9,436 nt of DNA from Vulcanimicrobiota bacterium (GCA_019232725.1 JAFANK010000334.1:1-9436), one strand, 5' to 3'; shown: positions 1-7,350, numbered from the stretch's first letter. The notes: generated by a model not told the origin, from the sequence alone. Program-made: numbers and translations.

Positions 1-248
1 ACGGCACGAACTACACCTATTCGCATCCAGGCCAGATCGCGATCGACCGTACGCTGCACTCCACGCGGTCGCACTGCCACAAGATCCTCGGCGCTGGAGA
101 GACCGAGACGATCGTCTTCGACCTGCCGGCAAACGTGGTGCAACCCCGCCTACTCGTGCGCGACACGCTTGGCTTCGAAGGGTTCCTCGGAGGGCTACGC
201 CTGCGGCTGTACTACGTAAAGCCGGCCTTCAATCTGCGCTACGATTAA
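1..248 (+). CDS. 3' end of an unidentified protein-coding gene (partial)
   Basis: An open frame enters from outside the window (first full codon at position 3) and ends at TAA 246-248, giving 81 C-terminal residues. Third codon positions are mostly G or C, as in the neighbouring genes, so it is probably truly coding. The fragment contains HSTRSHCHKILGAGETETIV, then FDLPANVVQPRLLVRDTLGF, and ends KPAFNLRYD. It is rich in alternating polar and hydrophobic residues, suggesting beta strands, and has no membrane segment. The stretch GAGETETIVFDLP followed by PRLLVRD faintly recalls the last strands of immunoglobulin-like DUF4352 domains, but this is too weak to name it. No function is assigned. 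The gap to the operon operator is 44 bases and has no clear terminator. Confidence 0.7.
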   Translation, partial: GTNYTYSHPGQIAIDRTLHSTRSHCHKILGAGETETIVFDLPANVVQPRLLVRDTLGFEGFLGGLRLRLYYVKPAFNLRYD

Positions 249-292
249 CTCAAGCGAAGATCGCTCGCCGCCCTACACCAAAAGGGTTTACG

Positions 293-319
293 ATGGATTG
301 TCGACAATCGACAATCCAT
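293..319. promoter_or_regulatory. Probable GntR/FCD operator: 12-bp inverted repeat overlapping the regulator start codon
   Basis: Arms ATGGATTGTCGA (293-304) and TCGACAATCCAT (308-319) are exact reverse complements around a 3-base spacer CAA. Nested inside is the 12-base palindrome ATTGTCGACAAT (297-308), and TCGACAA occurs twice in tandem (301-307, 308-314). FCD-type GntR regulators commonly bind TTGTnnACAA-type palindromes, which matches. The right arm ends on the A and T of the ATG at 318, so a bound regulator would sit on the start of its own gene. Autoregulation of the operon is inferred from this position. Confidence 0.8.
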
Positions 320-983
320 GCAGAAACAGATCCAGCCCCAAACCTTGGAACGGGCATCCACGTCAAAACGCGTTGCTGGCTACCTCAGAGAACGCATCGA
401 ACAAGGCACCATCGAGCCCGGGGAGCGGTTGAACGAACTCGCCTTGGCTGGAGAACTGGGCGTGAGCCGCAGTCCGATTCGTGAGGCGCTCGCTCAGCTC
501 GCGGGCGAAGGCCTCGTACGCGTCGTCCCCTACAAGGGCACATTTGTCACGGCGCTCAGTGCCGAGCGCCTGCAAGACCTGCTCGACTTCCGCCTTGCGC
601 TGGAACAATTCGCTGTCCGGCGCTCACTGGAACATGCAGGTCCTGATGAGTTTCAGCATTTCGAAACTCTCGTGGATCGGATCGAAGCGTGCGCAAAGAG
701 CGCCGACCTTGTCGCCGCGGTGGACGCCGATCTTGCCACGCATGAGTATCTGATCGCCATGGCAGGGAACGCGCTGCTTGGAGAAACGTATCGATCGATG
801 CTTGGTGAGCTTCGCCTGTACATTGCACAGACCAGCCGCCACTATGAGAACGCTGCCGACCTGGCGACCGAACATCGCGCGTTGCTCGCAGCCATGCGTG
901 CCGGCAAAACGGAAGACGCGGTTGCGCTTATCGCCGCACACATCACGCACGGGTTCAATCGCGCCATTGAGGAGACCAAATGA
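318..983 (+). CDS. GntR-family transcriptional regulator, FadR/FCD subfamily
   Basis: This is a cytoplasmic DNA-binding repressor or activator that probably senses a catabolite of the downstream pathway. Residues about 11-80 form the winged helix-turn-helix, with the hallmark SRSPIREAL at 50-58 and the wing GLVRVVPYKGTFV at 65-77. Residues about 85-215 form the all-helical FCD effector domain. Its likely metal ligands are D138 and H142 (DADLATHE), H186 (EHR) and H208 (AAHI), so a metal plus a carboxylate effector is likely, as known for this family. The length of 221 residues is normal. The start at 318 is the only ATG in frame upstream of the HTH; no Shine-Dalgarno precedes it and the operator overlaps it, so the mRNA may be leaderless. 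The stop overlaps the aminotransferase start as ATGA (980-983), showing translational coupling. The effector cannot be read from the sequence. Confidence 0.93.
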   Translation: MQKQIQPQTLERASTSKRVAGYLRERIEQGTIEPGERLNELALAGELGVSRSPIREALAQLAGEGLVRVVPYKGTFVTALSAERLQDLLDFRLALEQFAVRRSLEHAGPDEFQHFETLVDRIEACAKSADLVAAVDADLATHEYLIAMAGNALLGETYRSMLGELRLYIAQTSRHYENAADLATEHRALLAAMRAGKTEDAVALIAAHITHGFNRAIEETK

Positions 984-2320
984 TGTTGACCGCGCAGAGC
1001 ACCAAAACCGCACGACCCAAGCATAAGGAGCTCGTCCTCACGCCATGGTCTGTCCAAGGATCGCTGGACATGCCGACGATCGATCGCGCTGAGGGTTCGT
1101 GGCTGTACGACACCGAGGGCAAACGCTATCTGGACCTCTCCGCCGGCTTAGTCGCGGTCAATCTCGGCCACGGGCATCCGACCGTGATCCGCGCGATCGC
1201 AGCGCAGGCATCAAGACTGTGCTACGCTGCGCCGGCCTTCTTCAATGACTTGCGCGCTGAGGTCGCTCAGGAACTCGCGATCTTGGCACCGTGGCCGGAA
1301 GGCGCGCGCACGTTCTTCACTACAGGCGGCGGGGAGGCCAATGAAGATGCGCTCAAGATGGCGCGCATGATCAGCGGCAGGCACAAAGTGCTGACCGCCT
1401 ATCGTTCATTCCACGGCTCAGCCCCCGGTGCCGGTACGCTCAGCGGTGAAAACCGGCGCTGGTTCAACGAGCCTGGCATCCCCGGCGTCATCCACTTTTT
1501 CGCGCCGTTCCCGTACCGCAGTCCGTTCAACACGGCGGATCCTGCGGAAGAAACGCGACGAGCGCTTGAACACCTCGAACTCGTCCTCACCTACGAGGAC
1601 CCGCAGCGGGTGGCCGCTATCTTGCTCGAGCCCGTCGTCGGGTCAAACGGCGTCATCGTCTATCCGGACGGTTATCTCAAAGGCGTGCGCGAGCTGTGCG
1701 ATCGCCATGGCATCTTCTTGATCTTCGATGAGGTCATGACCGGGTTCGGCCGCACGGGAGCGCCGTTTGCATGCCGTCGCTTCGGCGTCACGCCGGATTT
1801 CATCACCTTCGCAAAGGGCTGCACGTCGGCGTATGTGCCGCTCGGCGGCGTGATAGTCCGGGAGCGGCTTGCTAAATATTTCGACGATCATGTGCTTGGC
1901 TGCGGCCACACGTATTCGGGCCATCCGCTGGCGATCGCCGCTGCGCATGGCGCGATGCAGGCATACCGCGAGGGCGGTCTGTATGAACGCGCGCTAGAGA
2001 TCGAGACCTGGATGCGTGACCTGCTCGGCGGGCTATCGCAGCGCTCACCGCTCGTCGGCGACGTGCGCGGCCTTGGAGCATTCTTCGCAGTTGAACTCGT
2101 GCGCGATCGCGCGACGCGTGAACCGCTCACCGCGTGGCAAGGGACAAGCCCGGGACCTCTGCCTGCCATGCTCAAGACGCTGCGTGAGCGTGGCGTCTAT
2201 GCATTCGGCCGATACAGCGTCATCCTCATTACACCGCCGCTGGTCATCACACGCGACGAGCTTGCCTTCGGCGTTGACGCGCTGGCCGCATCGCTCGAAG
2301 AGCTCGCGCACACGCTCTAA
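980..2320 (+). CDS. Class III PLP-dependent aminotransferase (probably an omega-amino acid or amine:pyruvate type)
   Basis: This is a cytoplasmic fold-type I transaminase of 446 residues, the usual length. The N-terminal part has LDLSAGLVAVNLGHGHP (51-67). The cofactor-binding motif is GGGEANE (116-122), where most relatives have SGSEANE. FHG is at 144-146. FDEVMTGFGRTG (249-260) carries D250 for the pyridine nitrogen, and K279 in FAKG is the PLP lysine. T311 in HTYSGHP is the phosphate contact from the partner subunit, and R363 in DVRG is the usual substrate carboxylate contact. The start is ATG 980 or ATG 983; GAGGAG at 968-973 is a good ribosome site for either. Beta-alanine:pyruvate transaminase (BauA-like) is favoured because a CoA-acylating semialdehyde dehydrogenase follows 23 bases later. 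Taurine, beta-aminoisobutyrate, diamine or other omega-amino substrates remain possible, since class III members cannot be separated by eye. Confidence 0.92.
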   Translation: MMLTAQSTKTARPKHKELVLTPWSVQGSLDMPTIDRAEGSWLYDTEGKRYLDLSAGLVAVNLGHGHPTVIRAIAAQASRLCYAAPAFFNDLRAEVAQELAILAPWPEGARTFFTTGGGEANEDALKMARMISGRHKVLTAYRSFHGSAPGAGTLSGENRRWFNEPGIPGVIHFFAPFPYRSPFNTADPAEETRRALEHLELVLTYEDPQRVAAILLEPVVGSNGVIVYPDGYLKGVRELCDRHGIFLIFDEVMTGFGRTGAPFACRRFGVTPDFITFAKGCTSAYVPLGGVIVRERLAKYFDDHVLGCGHTYSGHPLAIAAAHGAMQAYREGGLYERALEIETWMRDLLGGLSQRSPLVGDVRGLGAFFAVELVRDRATREPLTAWQGTSPGPLPAMLKTLRERGVYAFGRYSVILITPPLVITRDELAFGVDALAASLEELAHTL

Positions 2321-2330
2321 TCCGCACAAA

Positions 2331-2337
2331 AGAGGAT
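2331..2337 (+). promoter_or_regulatory. Ribosome binding site of the semialdehyde dehydrogenase gene
   Basis: AGAGGAT lies in the 23-base gap after the aminotransferase stop. AGAGG ends 8 bases before ATG 2344, which supports that start. It is one of the few clear Shine-Dalgarno sites in the window. Confidence 0.6.
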
Positions 2338-2343
2338 CTGATT

Positions 2344-3882
<1,539 letters not shown>

Positions 3883-3918
3883 CCATGGGGTGCGGCATCG
3901 GGCGGTAACGAGCACCGC

Positions 3919-5823
3919 ATGAACGACAACGAGCTCGGCATGGGCGCGAAGATCACGCGCCGCGATTTTCTCGACGGCGTCGCGGTTGCGGCGCTTGCCG
4001 GCGTCGCGAGTGGTTTGCCTGGCTGTTCCCCGCAGTCCACGACCCCACTGCGCGGTCCGGCCGCGATCGACTATCCACCGGCGACCACCGGCTTGTGGGG
4101 CCAAGACAACTCAAGTTACGCGGTGATGCACAAGATCCGCGATGGTGCGTTCTGGGCGACAGCTCCCGTAGCGGCCGCCGGCCGGGAGCACTACGATCTC
4201 GTGATCGTGGGCGGCGGTCTGTCGGGTCTCGCATCGGCCTACTTCTATCGCCAAGCGCGACCGAATGCGCGCATACTCATCCTCGAGACTCGACGCGACT
4301 TTGGTGGCCACGCCGGGCGCAACGAGTTCAACGTAAATGGACGTCTGCTGTTGAGCAACGCAGGCACGCAGTCAATGGAAAGCCCAGCAGAATACCGTCC
4401 TTCGGCAGCTCGACTTGTGCGCGAGCTGGGAATCGATGTCAGCCGCTTCTACCGCTATTTTCAGCAGCACCGGTATGATGGTTTATCGACCGGCATTTTT
4501 TTCAACCGGAAAACATTTGGCCGAGACTACTTCGTCGCCGGCGCCTACACGAGACCGTGGTCAGACATTTTTGCCGGCGCACCGCTCTCGCCCGACGCCA
4601 AAGCCGACCTCATCCGCATCCATACGCAAGGGATCGATTATCTACCGGAGCTTTCGCCAGCGGAGAAGGTCGCGTATCTCAAGACCATCTCGTACTCGAC
4701 GTTCATGACCAAACACGCTCGCTGCAACGCGGGCGTATTGCCGTATCTGCAGGATCGGCCCTACGATTTGTTCGGCACCGGCATTGAAGCGGTATCGGCC
4801 TTTGACTGTTTCAACGCCGGCGACGATTACGGCATGGAGTATCCGGGATTTCAGGGCATGGATCTCGGTTTGGGCAAGGGCAAATGGCGCCGCGAAAAAC
4901 CCGAACCATACATCTTCCATTTCCCTGACGGCAATGCGTCGATCGCGCGCATGCTCGTGCGCTCGCTTGTGCCTGGCTCGATTCCTGGCTCGACGATGGA
5001 AGATATCGTGCTCGCACCGTGCGATTATCGTAAGCTCGATGACCCCGACAACCAAGTGCGGATCCGTTTGAATGCCACCACTGTAAAGGTAGTACACGAT
5101 CCAGATCCATCGCGTGCTTCCGGCATCCAGTTGACGTACGCGACCCCGCATGGACTCCAAGGCGTGAGCGCAGCGACCTGCATCTTAGCGTGCTGGCACG
5201 TGGTCTCACGGCTGATCGCGCCCGAGCTGCCACCGGGGCAAAAAGAACAGCTCGCATACTGCGTCAAGGAGCCGTATGTCTACACGCACGTCGCGCTCGA
5301 CAACTGGAGAGCGTTTAAAAAACTCGGCGTCTATCAGATCCTCGCACCCACGAGCTACCATTATTTCACAATGCTCGATTATCCAGTGGACATGGGTGGC
5401 TACCAATCTCCCGCGTCTCCTGACGATCCGATGATCCTCTTCATGTTGCGTGCGCCGACGAAATACGGGCTCCCGCCAAAGGAGCAGTACCGCGCCGGCC
5501 GCTGGGAGCTCTTTCGCACGCCGTTCTTTGAGATCGAGCGTAACATTCGGCAGCAGTTGGGGGCGATGCTCGGTAGTGCGGGGTTTGATCCGGCGCGCGA
5601 TATCGCTGCCATCACGGTCAATCGATGGTCCCACGGCTACGCCTATGAGTACGATAAGACGCTGTGGGAACACTGGGCACCTGGCCAACGACCGTGCGAT
5701 CTCGCGAAGCGACCATTTGGACGAATCTCCATCGCCAATTCGGATTCAAGCGGTGCAGCCTTCACCGACACCGCCATCGACGAGGGCTACCGCGCTGTTG
5801 GTGAAGTCCTGCGCTTCGGCTAG
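3919..5823 (+). CDS. spdH: Tat-exported FAD-dependent oxidoreductase, spermidine dehydrogenase-like
   Basis: This is a flavin amine dehydrogenase of 634 residues. The N-terminus has a twin-arginine signal, TRRDFLDG at 13-20, then a hydrophobic stretch 21-34. C36 in LPGC could be a lipobox cysteine. The FAD Rossmann motif is VIVGGGLSGLASAY (95-108), with G98, G100, G103 and ribose-binding E123 (ILILET), followed by DFGGHAGRNEF. The C-terminal GRISIANSDSSGAAFTDTAI should hold the second flavin-contact region. The overall pattern (ITRRDFL signal, FGGHA, NAGTQSMESP, STGIFFNRKTFG) matches my memory of the SpdH family. Characterised members cleave spermidine or spermine to diaminopropane and aminoaldehydes, passing electrons to the respiratory chain rather than to oxygen. 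The protein probably acts on the outer face of the membrane. The start lacks a clear Shine-Dalgarno, but it gives a normal-length n-region. Many family members are untested, so the substrate is inferred. Confidence 0.8.
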   Translation: MNDNELGMGAKITRRDFLDGVAVAALAGVASGLPGCSPQSTTPLRGPAAIDYPPATTGLWGQDNSSYAVMHKIRDGAFWATAPVAAAGREHYDLVIVGGGLSGLASAYFYRQARPNARILILETRRDFGGHAGRNEFNVNGRLLLSNAGTQSMESPAEYRPSAARLVRELGIDVSRFYRYFQQHRYDGLSTGIFFNRKTFGRDYFVAGAYTRPWSDIFAGAPLSPDAKADLIRIHTQGIDYLPELSPAEKVAYLKTISYSTFMTKHARCNAGVLPYLQDRPYDLFGTGIEAVSAFDCFNAGDDYGMEYPGFQGMDLGLGKGKWRREKPEPYIFHFPDGNASIARMLVRSLVPGSIPGSTMEDIVLAPCDYRKLDDPDNQVRIRLNATTVKVVHDPDPSRASGIQLTYATPHGLQGVSAATCILACWHVVSRLIAPELPPGQKEQLAYCVKEPYVYTHVALDNWRAFKKLGVYQILAPTSYHYFTMLDYPVDMGGYQSPASPDDPMILFMLRAPTKYGLPPKEQYRAGRWELFRTPFFEIERNIRQQLGAMLGSAGFDPARDIAAITVNRWSHGYAYEYDKTLWEHWAPGQRPCDLAKRPFGRISIANSDSSGAAFTDTAIDEGYRAVGEVLRFG

Positions 5824-5878
5824 TCGGCGCGACACTTCGAGGGCAGATATCGGATAGCGCTGGCTGTCAACAAAATGG

Positions 5879-5884
5879 TAAGAT
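5879..5884 (+). promoter_or_regulatory. Possible -10 element for the EamA transporter gene
   Basis: TAAGAT matches TATAAT at four of six positions and ends 8 bases before ATG 5893. Transcription could therefore start at or next to the start codon, giving a leaderless mRNA. No good -35 hexamer is seen about 17 bases upstream. The rest of the 69-base gap after spdH shows no terminator. Confidence 0.25.
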
Positions 5885-5892
5885 GACCGGCA

Positions 5893-6837
5893 ATGCGTCA
5901 GCAGCAGCAACACATGACCTCGGCGGACTGGCTCTCACTGATCGTGCTGTCGATGTTCTGGGGTGGATCGTACTTTTTTTTCAAGATCCTCGTCGCCGAA
6001 GTGCCGGTCTTCACCATCGTGGCCGTGCGCGTGGTCGGCGCCGCGCTCATCCTGGTCGCGATCGTCTATCTGCGCGGAGGCTCGCTCCCATCTTCGCCGG
6101 CCATCTGGGGCGCGTTCGCCGTGGTGGGGATCTTCAACAACATCGTCCCGTTTTGTCTCATCATTTGGTCCGAGTCACAAATCTCTAGCGGCCTTGCAGC
6201 CATTCTCAACGCCACAACGCCGGTGTTCAGCGTGTTGCTCTCCCATTTTTTGGTCGAACATCAGCGGCTGAATGCGCATCGCATCGCGGGTGTTCTTATC
6301 GGCCTGGCTGGTGTCTGCGTGCTAATGGGTCCAAGCGCGCTGCTCGGTCTTAATCTCAAAAGCATTGCGCAGTTAGCGTGTATCGTGGCGGCCCTTTCGT
6401 ACGCCTGGGTCGCCATTTACGCCCGCAGGTTCAAGGCGCTCGGCGTGTCGCCGCTTGTGACTGCAACCGGCCAGGTGATAATGTCGGGCGCCATCATCAC
6501 ACCCGTGGCTTTGCTCGCAAGCCGCTTTCAGCCGTTCCATCAAGCTCCATCCGCAGCGGTGCTCGCCTCGTTCGCCGGCCTCATCCTGCTGAGCACGGTC
6601 TTCGCCTACATCCTGTATTTCAAGGTTTTGTCGAGCGCCGGGGCGACGAACGCCCTGCTGGTCACCTTCTTGACACCGGTGAGCGCACTCTTGTTGGGGG
6701 CTTTGGTCTTAGGCGAGCGCCTTGTCACAAGCGATATCGTCGGCACGATCCTCATCTTCATTGGCCTTGCGGCGATCGACGGAAGAGCTTTGAATCTGCT
6801 GAGAAGGCCGACCGTTCTCACACAGCGGCCGCGTTGA
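5893..6837 (+). CDS. EamA/DMT-superfamily membrane transporter
   Basis: This is an inner-membrane carrier of 314 residues, expected to have ten membrane helices in two EamA repeats. The first repeat runs from about residue 13 to 146, with FWGGSYFFFKILV at 22-34, VRVVGAALILVAIVYL at 45-60 and the conserved LAAILNATTPVFSVLLSHFL at 101-120. The second runs from about 158 to 295, with IVAALSYAWVAIYARRF (164-180), ILYFKVLSSAGATNALLVTF (240-259), PVSALLLGALVLGERL (262-277) and a final helix 282-296. Family members export amino acids, metabolites or drugs, and the substrate cannot be predicted from sequence. The gene lies 69 bases after spdH in the same direction, so it could be the last gene of that operon, for example exporting amines, or have its own promoter. 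ATG 5893 has no Shine-Dalgarno; M8 at 5914 is an alternative start. An eight-T run lies at 5974-5981. Confidence 0.92.
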   Translation: MRQQQQHMTSADWLSLIVLSMFWGGSYFFFKILVAEVPVFTIVAVRVVGAALILVAIVYLRGGSLPSSPAIWGAFAVVGIFNNIVPFCLIIWSESQISSGLAAILNATTPVFSVLLSHFLVEHQRLNAHRIAGVLIGLAGVCVLMGPSALLGLNLKSIAQLACIVAALSYAWVAIYARRFKALGVSPLVTATGQVIMSGAIITPVALLASRFQPFHQAPSAAVLASFAGLILLSTVFAYILYFKVLSSAGATNALLVTFLTPVSALLLGALVLGERLVTSDIVGTILIFIGLAAIDGRALNLLRRPTVLTQRPR

Positions 6838-6909
6838 TTTTCGCTCGCAGCGTCCGCCCGCCAGCTTCATCAAGATCATTCGAGATCCAAAGGTTTTAGC
6901 GCGCCCGTC

Positions 6910-6915
6910 GGAGGG
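6910..6915 (+). promoter_or_regulatory. Shine-Dalgarno-like GGAGGG upstream of a 21-codon mini-ORF
   Basis: GGAGGG is among the best ribosome-site matches in the window and lies 13 bases before ATG 6929, long but usable spacing. It is the main reason for taking the mini-ORF at 6929 seriously. Confidence 0.35.
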
Positions 6916-6923
6916 AACCTCAA

Positions 6924-6947
6924 GCAGCATGAAGCTTCTTATGCTGT
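6924..6947 (+). promoter_or_regulatory. Stem-loop enclosing a mini-ORF start codon
   Basis: CAGCAT (6925-6930) pairs exactly with ATGCTG (6941-6946). G-U pairs at both ends (6924-6947, 6931-6940) and A6932-U6939 extend the stem to 9 pairs around a 6-base loop. The ATG at 6929-6931 lies inside the stem, so folding would hide it. No T tract follows, so it is not a standard terminator. Confidence 0.35.
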
Positions 6948-6994
6948 CGGTCGTTAGTCTCGTGCATTGTGTGGGCTTAGCGACCTGCATATGA
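6929..6994 (+). CDS. Hydrophobic mini-ORF, 21 residues (speculative)
   Basis: An ATG at 6929 opens 21 codons, MKLLMLSVVSLVHCVGLATC followed by I, ending at TGA 6992-6994. The peptide is almost entirely hydrophobic after one lysine, like a signal or membrane peptide. It has a GGAGGG 13 bases upstream and a stem-loop over its start. Its stop overlaps the start of a second hydrophobic mini-ORF as ATGA, an arrangement typical of coupled genes. It could equally be a chance frame, or a leader peptide controlling the genes after it. No family is recognised. Confidence 0.25.
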   Translation: MKLLMLSVVSLVHCVGLATCI

Positions 6995-6995
6995 T
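6967..6995 (+). promoter_or_regulatory. Possible sigma-70 promoter for the pentad-repeat/mutase genes
   Basis: TTGTGT (6967-6972) and TATGAT (6990-6995) are separated by 17 bases. The -10 matches consensus at five of six positions, the -35 at three. Transcription would start near 7002 and give a leader of about 135 bases with the stem-loop at 7094-7119. The element overlaps the mini-ORF junction, so this reading competes with the mini-ORFs being genes. Confidence 0.3.
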
Positions 6996-7080
6996 GAAGC
7001 AAGTGCTCCTCAAGGTGGCGATGATCGGCCTCTTCACGATTGGTTGGGGCCTCGTCTGGCAGTCGGCTATCCACCCCTAG
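6991..7080 (+). CDS. Small single-span membrane protein candidate, 29 residues (speculative)
   Basis: Two ATGs at 6991 and 6994 open a frame of 29 or 28 codons ending at TAG 7078-7080: MMKQVLLKVAMIGLFTIGWG, then LVWQSAIHP. Residues about 5-23 could span a membrane once, with K3 and K8 on the N-terminal side and two tryptophans near the far edge, a common pattern for bacterial small membrane proteins. It has no ribosome site of its own and would depend on coupling to the preceding mini-ORF through the ATGA overlap. No homologue is recognised. A chance frame, or promoter DNA, is the competing explanation. Confidence 0.3.
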   Translation: MMKQVLLKVAMIGLFTIGWGLVWQSAIHP

Positions 7081-7093
7081 CCTCAAAGGAGTC

Positions 7094-7119
7094 GCGTCCG
7101 CTCGCTCGTAGCGGCACGC
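7094..7119 (+). promoter_or_regulatory. GC-rich stem-loop in the leader of the pentad-repeat/mutase genes
   Basis: GCGT (7094-7097) pairs with ACGC (7116-7119), and CCGCT (7098-7102) with AGCGG (7110-7114). This gives nine pairs with one bulged C at 7115 and a 7-base loop. No T tract follows, so intrinsic termination is unlikely. It lies between an unused AAAGGAG (7085-7091) and AGGGGG (7121-7126), the probable ribosome site for ATG 7138. Confidence 0.4.
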
Positions 7120-7137
7120 AAGGGGGCTTGGACTTCC

Positions 7138-7344
7138 ATGAAAATGCTGAGAGCGCTAACAGGAGGCGCCGCGGCGCTGGGCGCGGTTGCGACGGGCGCA
7201 CTTGCAATTGGAGCAGTAGCAATCGGGGCGCTTGCGATCCGCCGGCTTGCCGCTCAAGACGTCGCACTTGGAAACGTGCGGATCCGCAAGCTCATCGTGG
7301 ACGAACTTATCGTCAACGAACAGCCTAACGTCTCGGATTCGTAA
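7138..7344 (+). CDS. Small pentad-repeat protein of unknown function
   Basis: This 68-residue protein is built almost wholly of five-residue units with V or L in the centre. From residue 15 they are GAVAT, GALAI, GAVAI, GALAI, RRLAA, QDVAL, GNVRI, RKLIV and DELIV, to residue 59; GAAAL at 10-14 may be a tenth. The first units are small and hydrophobic, the later ones charged. Such regular pentads suggest a short right-handed beta-helix, as in pentapeptide-repeat proteins, although the classical A(D/N)LXX consensus is not kept. The hydrophobic N-terminal half could instead enter a membrane. The start is ATG 7138, with AGGGGG 11 bases upstream; M3 (7144) is an alternative. Its TAA is only 6 bases before the mutase GTG, in the same frame, so the two are co-translated. 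I recall similar short proteins with ALAIG-type units as unannotated genes in many bacteria, but no function is known to me. Confidence 0.75.
   Translation: MKMLRALTGGAAALGAVATGALAIGAVAIGALAIRRLAAQDVALGNVRIRKLIVDELIVNEQPNVSDS
7180..7239 (+). repeat. Four imperfect 15-bp tandem repeats encoding GA(V/L)A(T/I)
   Basis: The units begin at 7180, 7195, 7210 and 7225 and have the form GGN-GCN-(G/C)TT or GTA-GCN-A(T/C)N. They differ mainly at third codon positions, so selection appears to keep the peptide pattern while the DNA has drifted. This argues against a recent slippage expansion. Confidence 0.6.
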
Positions 7345-7350
7345 CGGCCA

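Larger units (their letters stand above)
6838..7137. other. 300-base region without an established gene
   Basis: This stretch between the transporter and the pentad-repeat gene holds GGAGGG at 6910, a stem-loop over a start codon (6924-6947), two overlapping mini-ORFs (6929-7080), a possible promoter (6967-6995), an orphan AAAGGAG (7085-7091) and a GC-rich stem-loop (7094-7119). Positions 6838-6909 show nothing recognisable. No tRNA, repeat array or insertion element is seen. Confidence 0.6.

Noticed and set aside
253..265. Small hairpin AGCGA/TCGCT after the partial gene as a terminator
   Set aside because: Five pairs with a 3-base loop and no T tract is too weak.
293..484. Earlier ATG at 293 as the start of a small gene
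   Set aside because: It is out of frame with the regulator, its ATG is part of the operator arm, and its translation (MDCRQSTIHAE...) is an Arg-rich shadow.
4973..4996. Tandem CCTGGCTCG repeat in spdH
   Set aside because: Only two short copies encoding PGSIPGS; fits ordinary coding sequence.
4642..5160. 172-residue antisense frame inside spdH
   Set aside because: Contained in a gene with clear FAD-family motifs on the other strand; composition is typical of a shadow frame.
6378..6899. 173-residue + strand frame overlapping the second half of the transporter
   Set aside because: Out of frame with the transporter helices and Arg/His/Pro-rich; only its last part lies outside the transporter gene.
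6709..7086. Antisense 125-residue frame across the transporter end and the 6838-7137 stretch
   Set aside because: Highly charged, no domain, no ribosome site, and half of it lies opposite the transporter C-terminus.
7044..7328. 94-residue + strand frame overlapping the pentad-repeat gene
   Set aside because: Its Arg-rich product is an out-of-frame reading of the GC-rich repeat; the pentad frame has the regular pattern, a ribosome site and tight spacing to the mutase.
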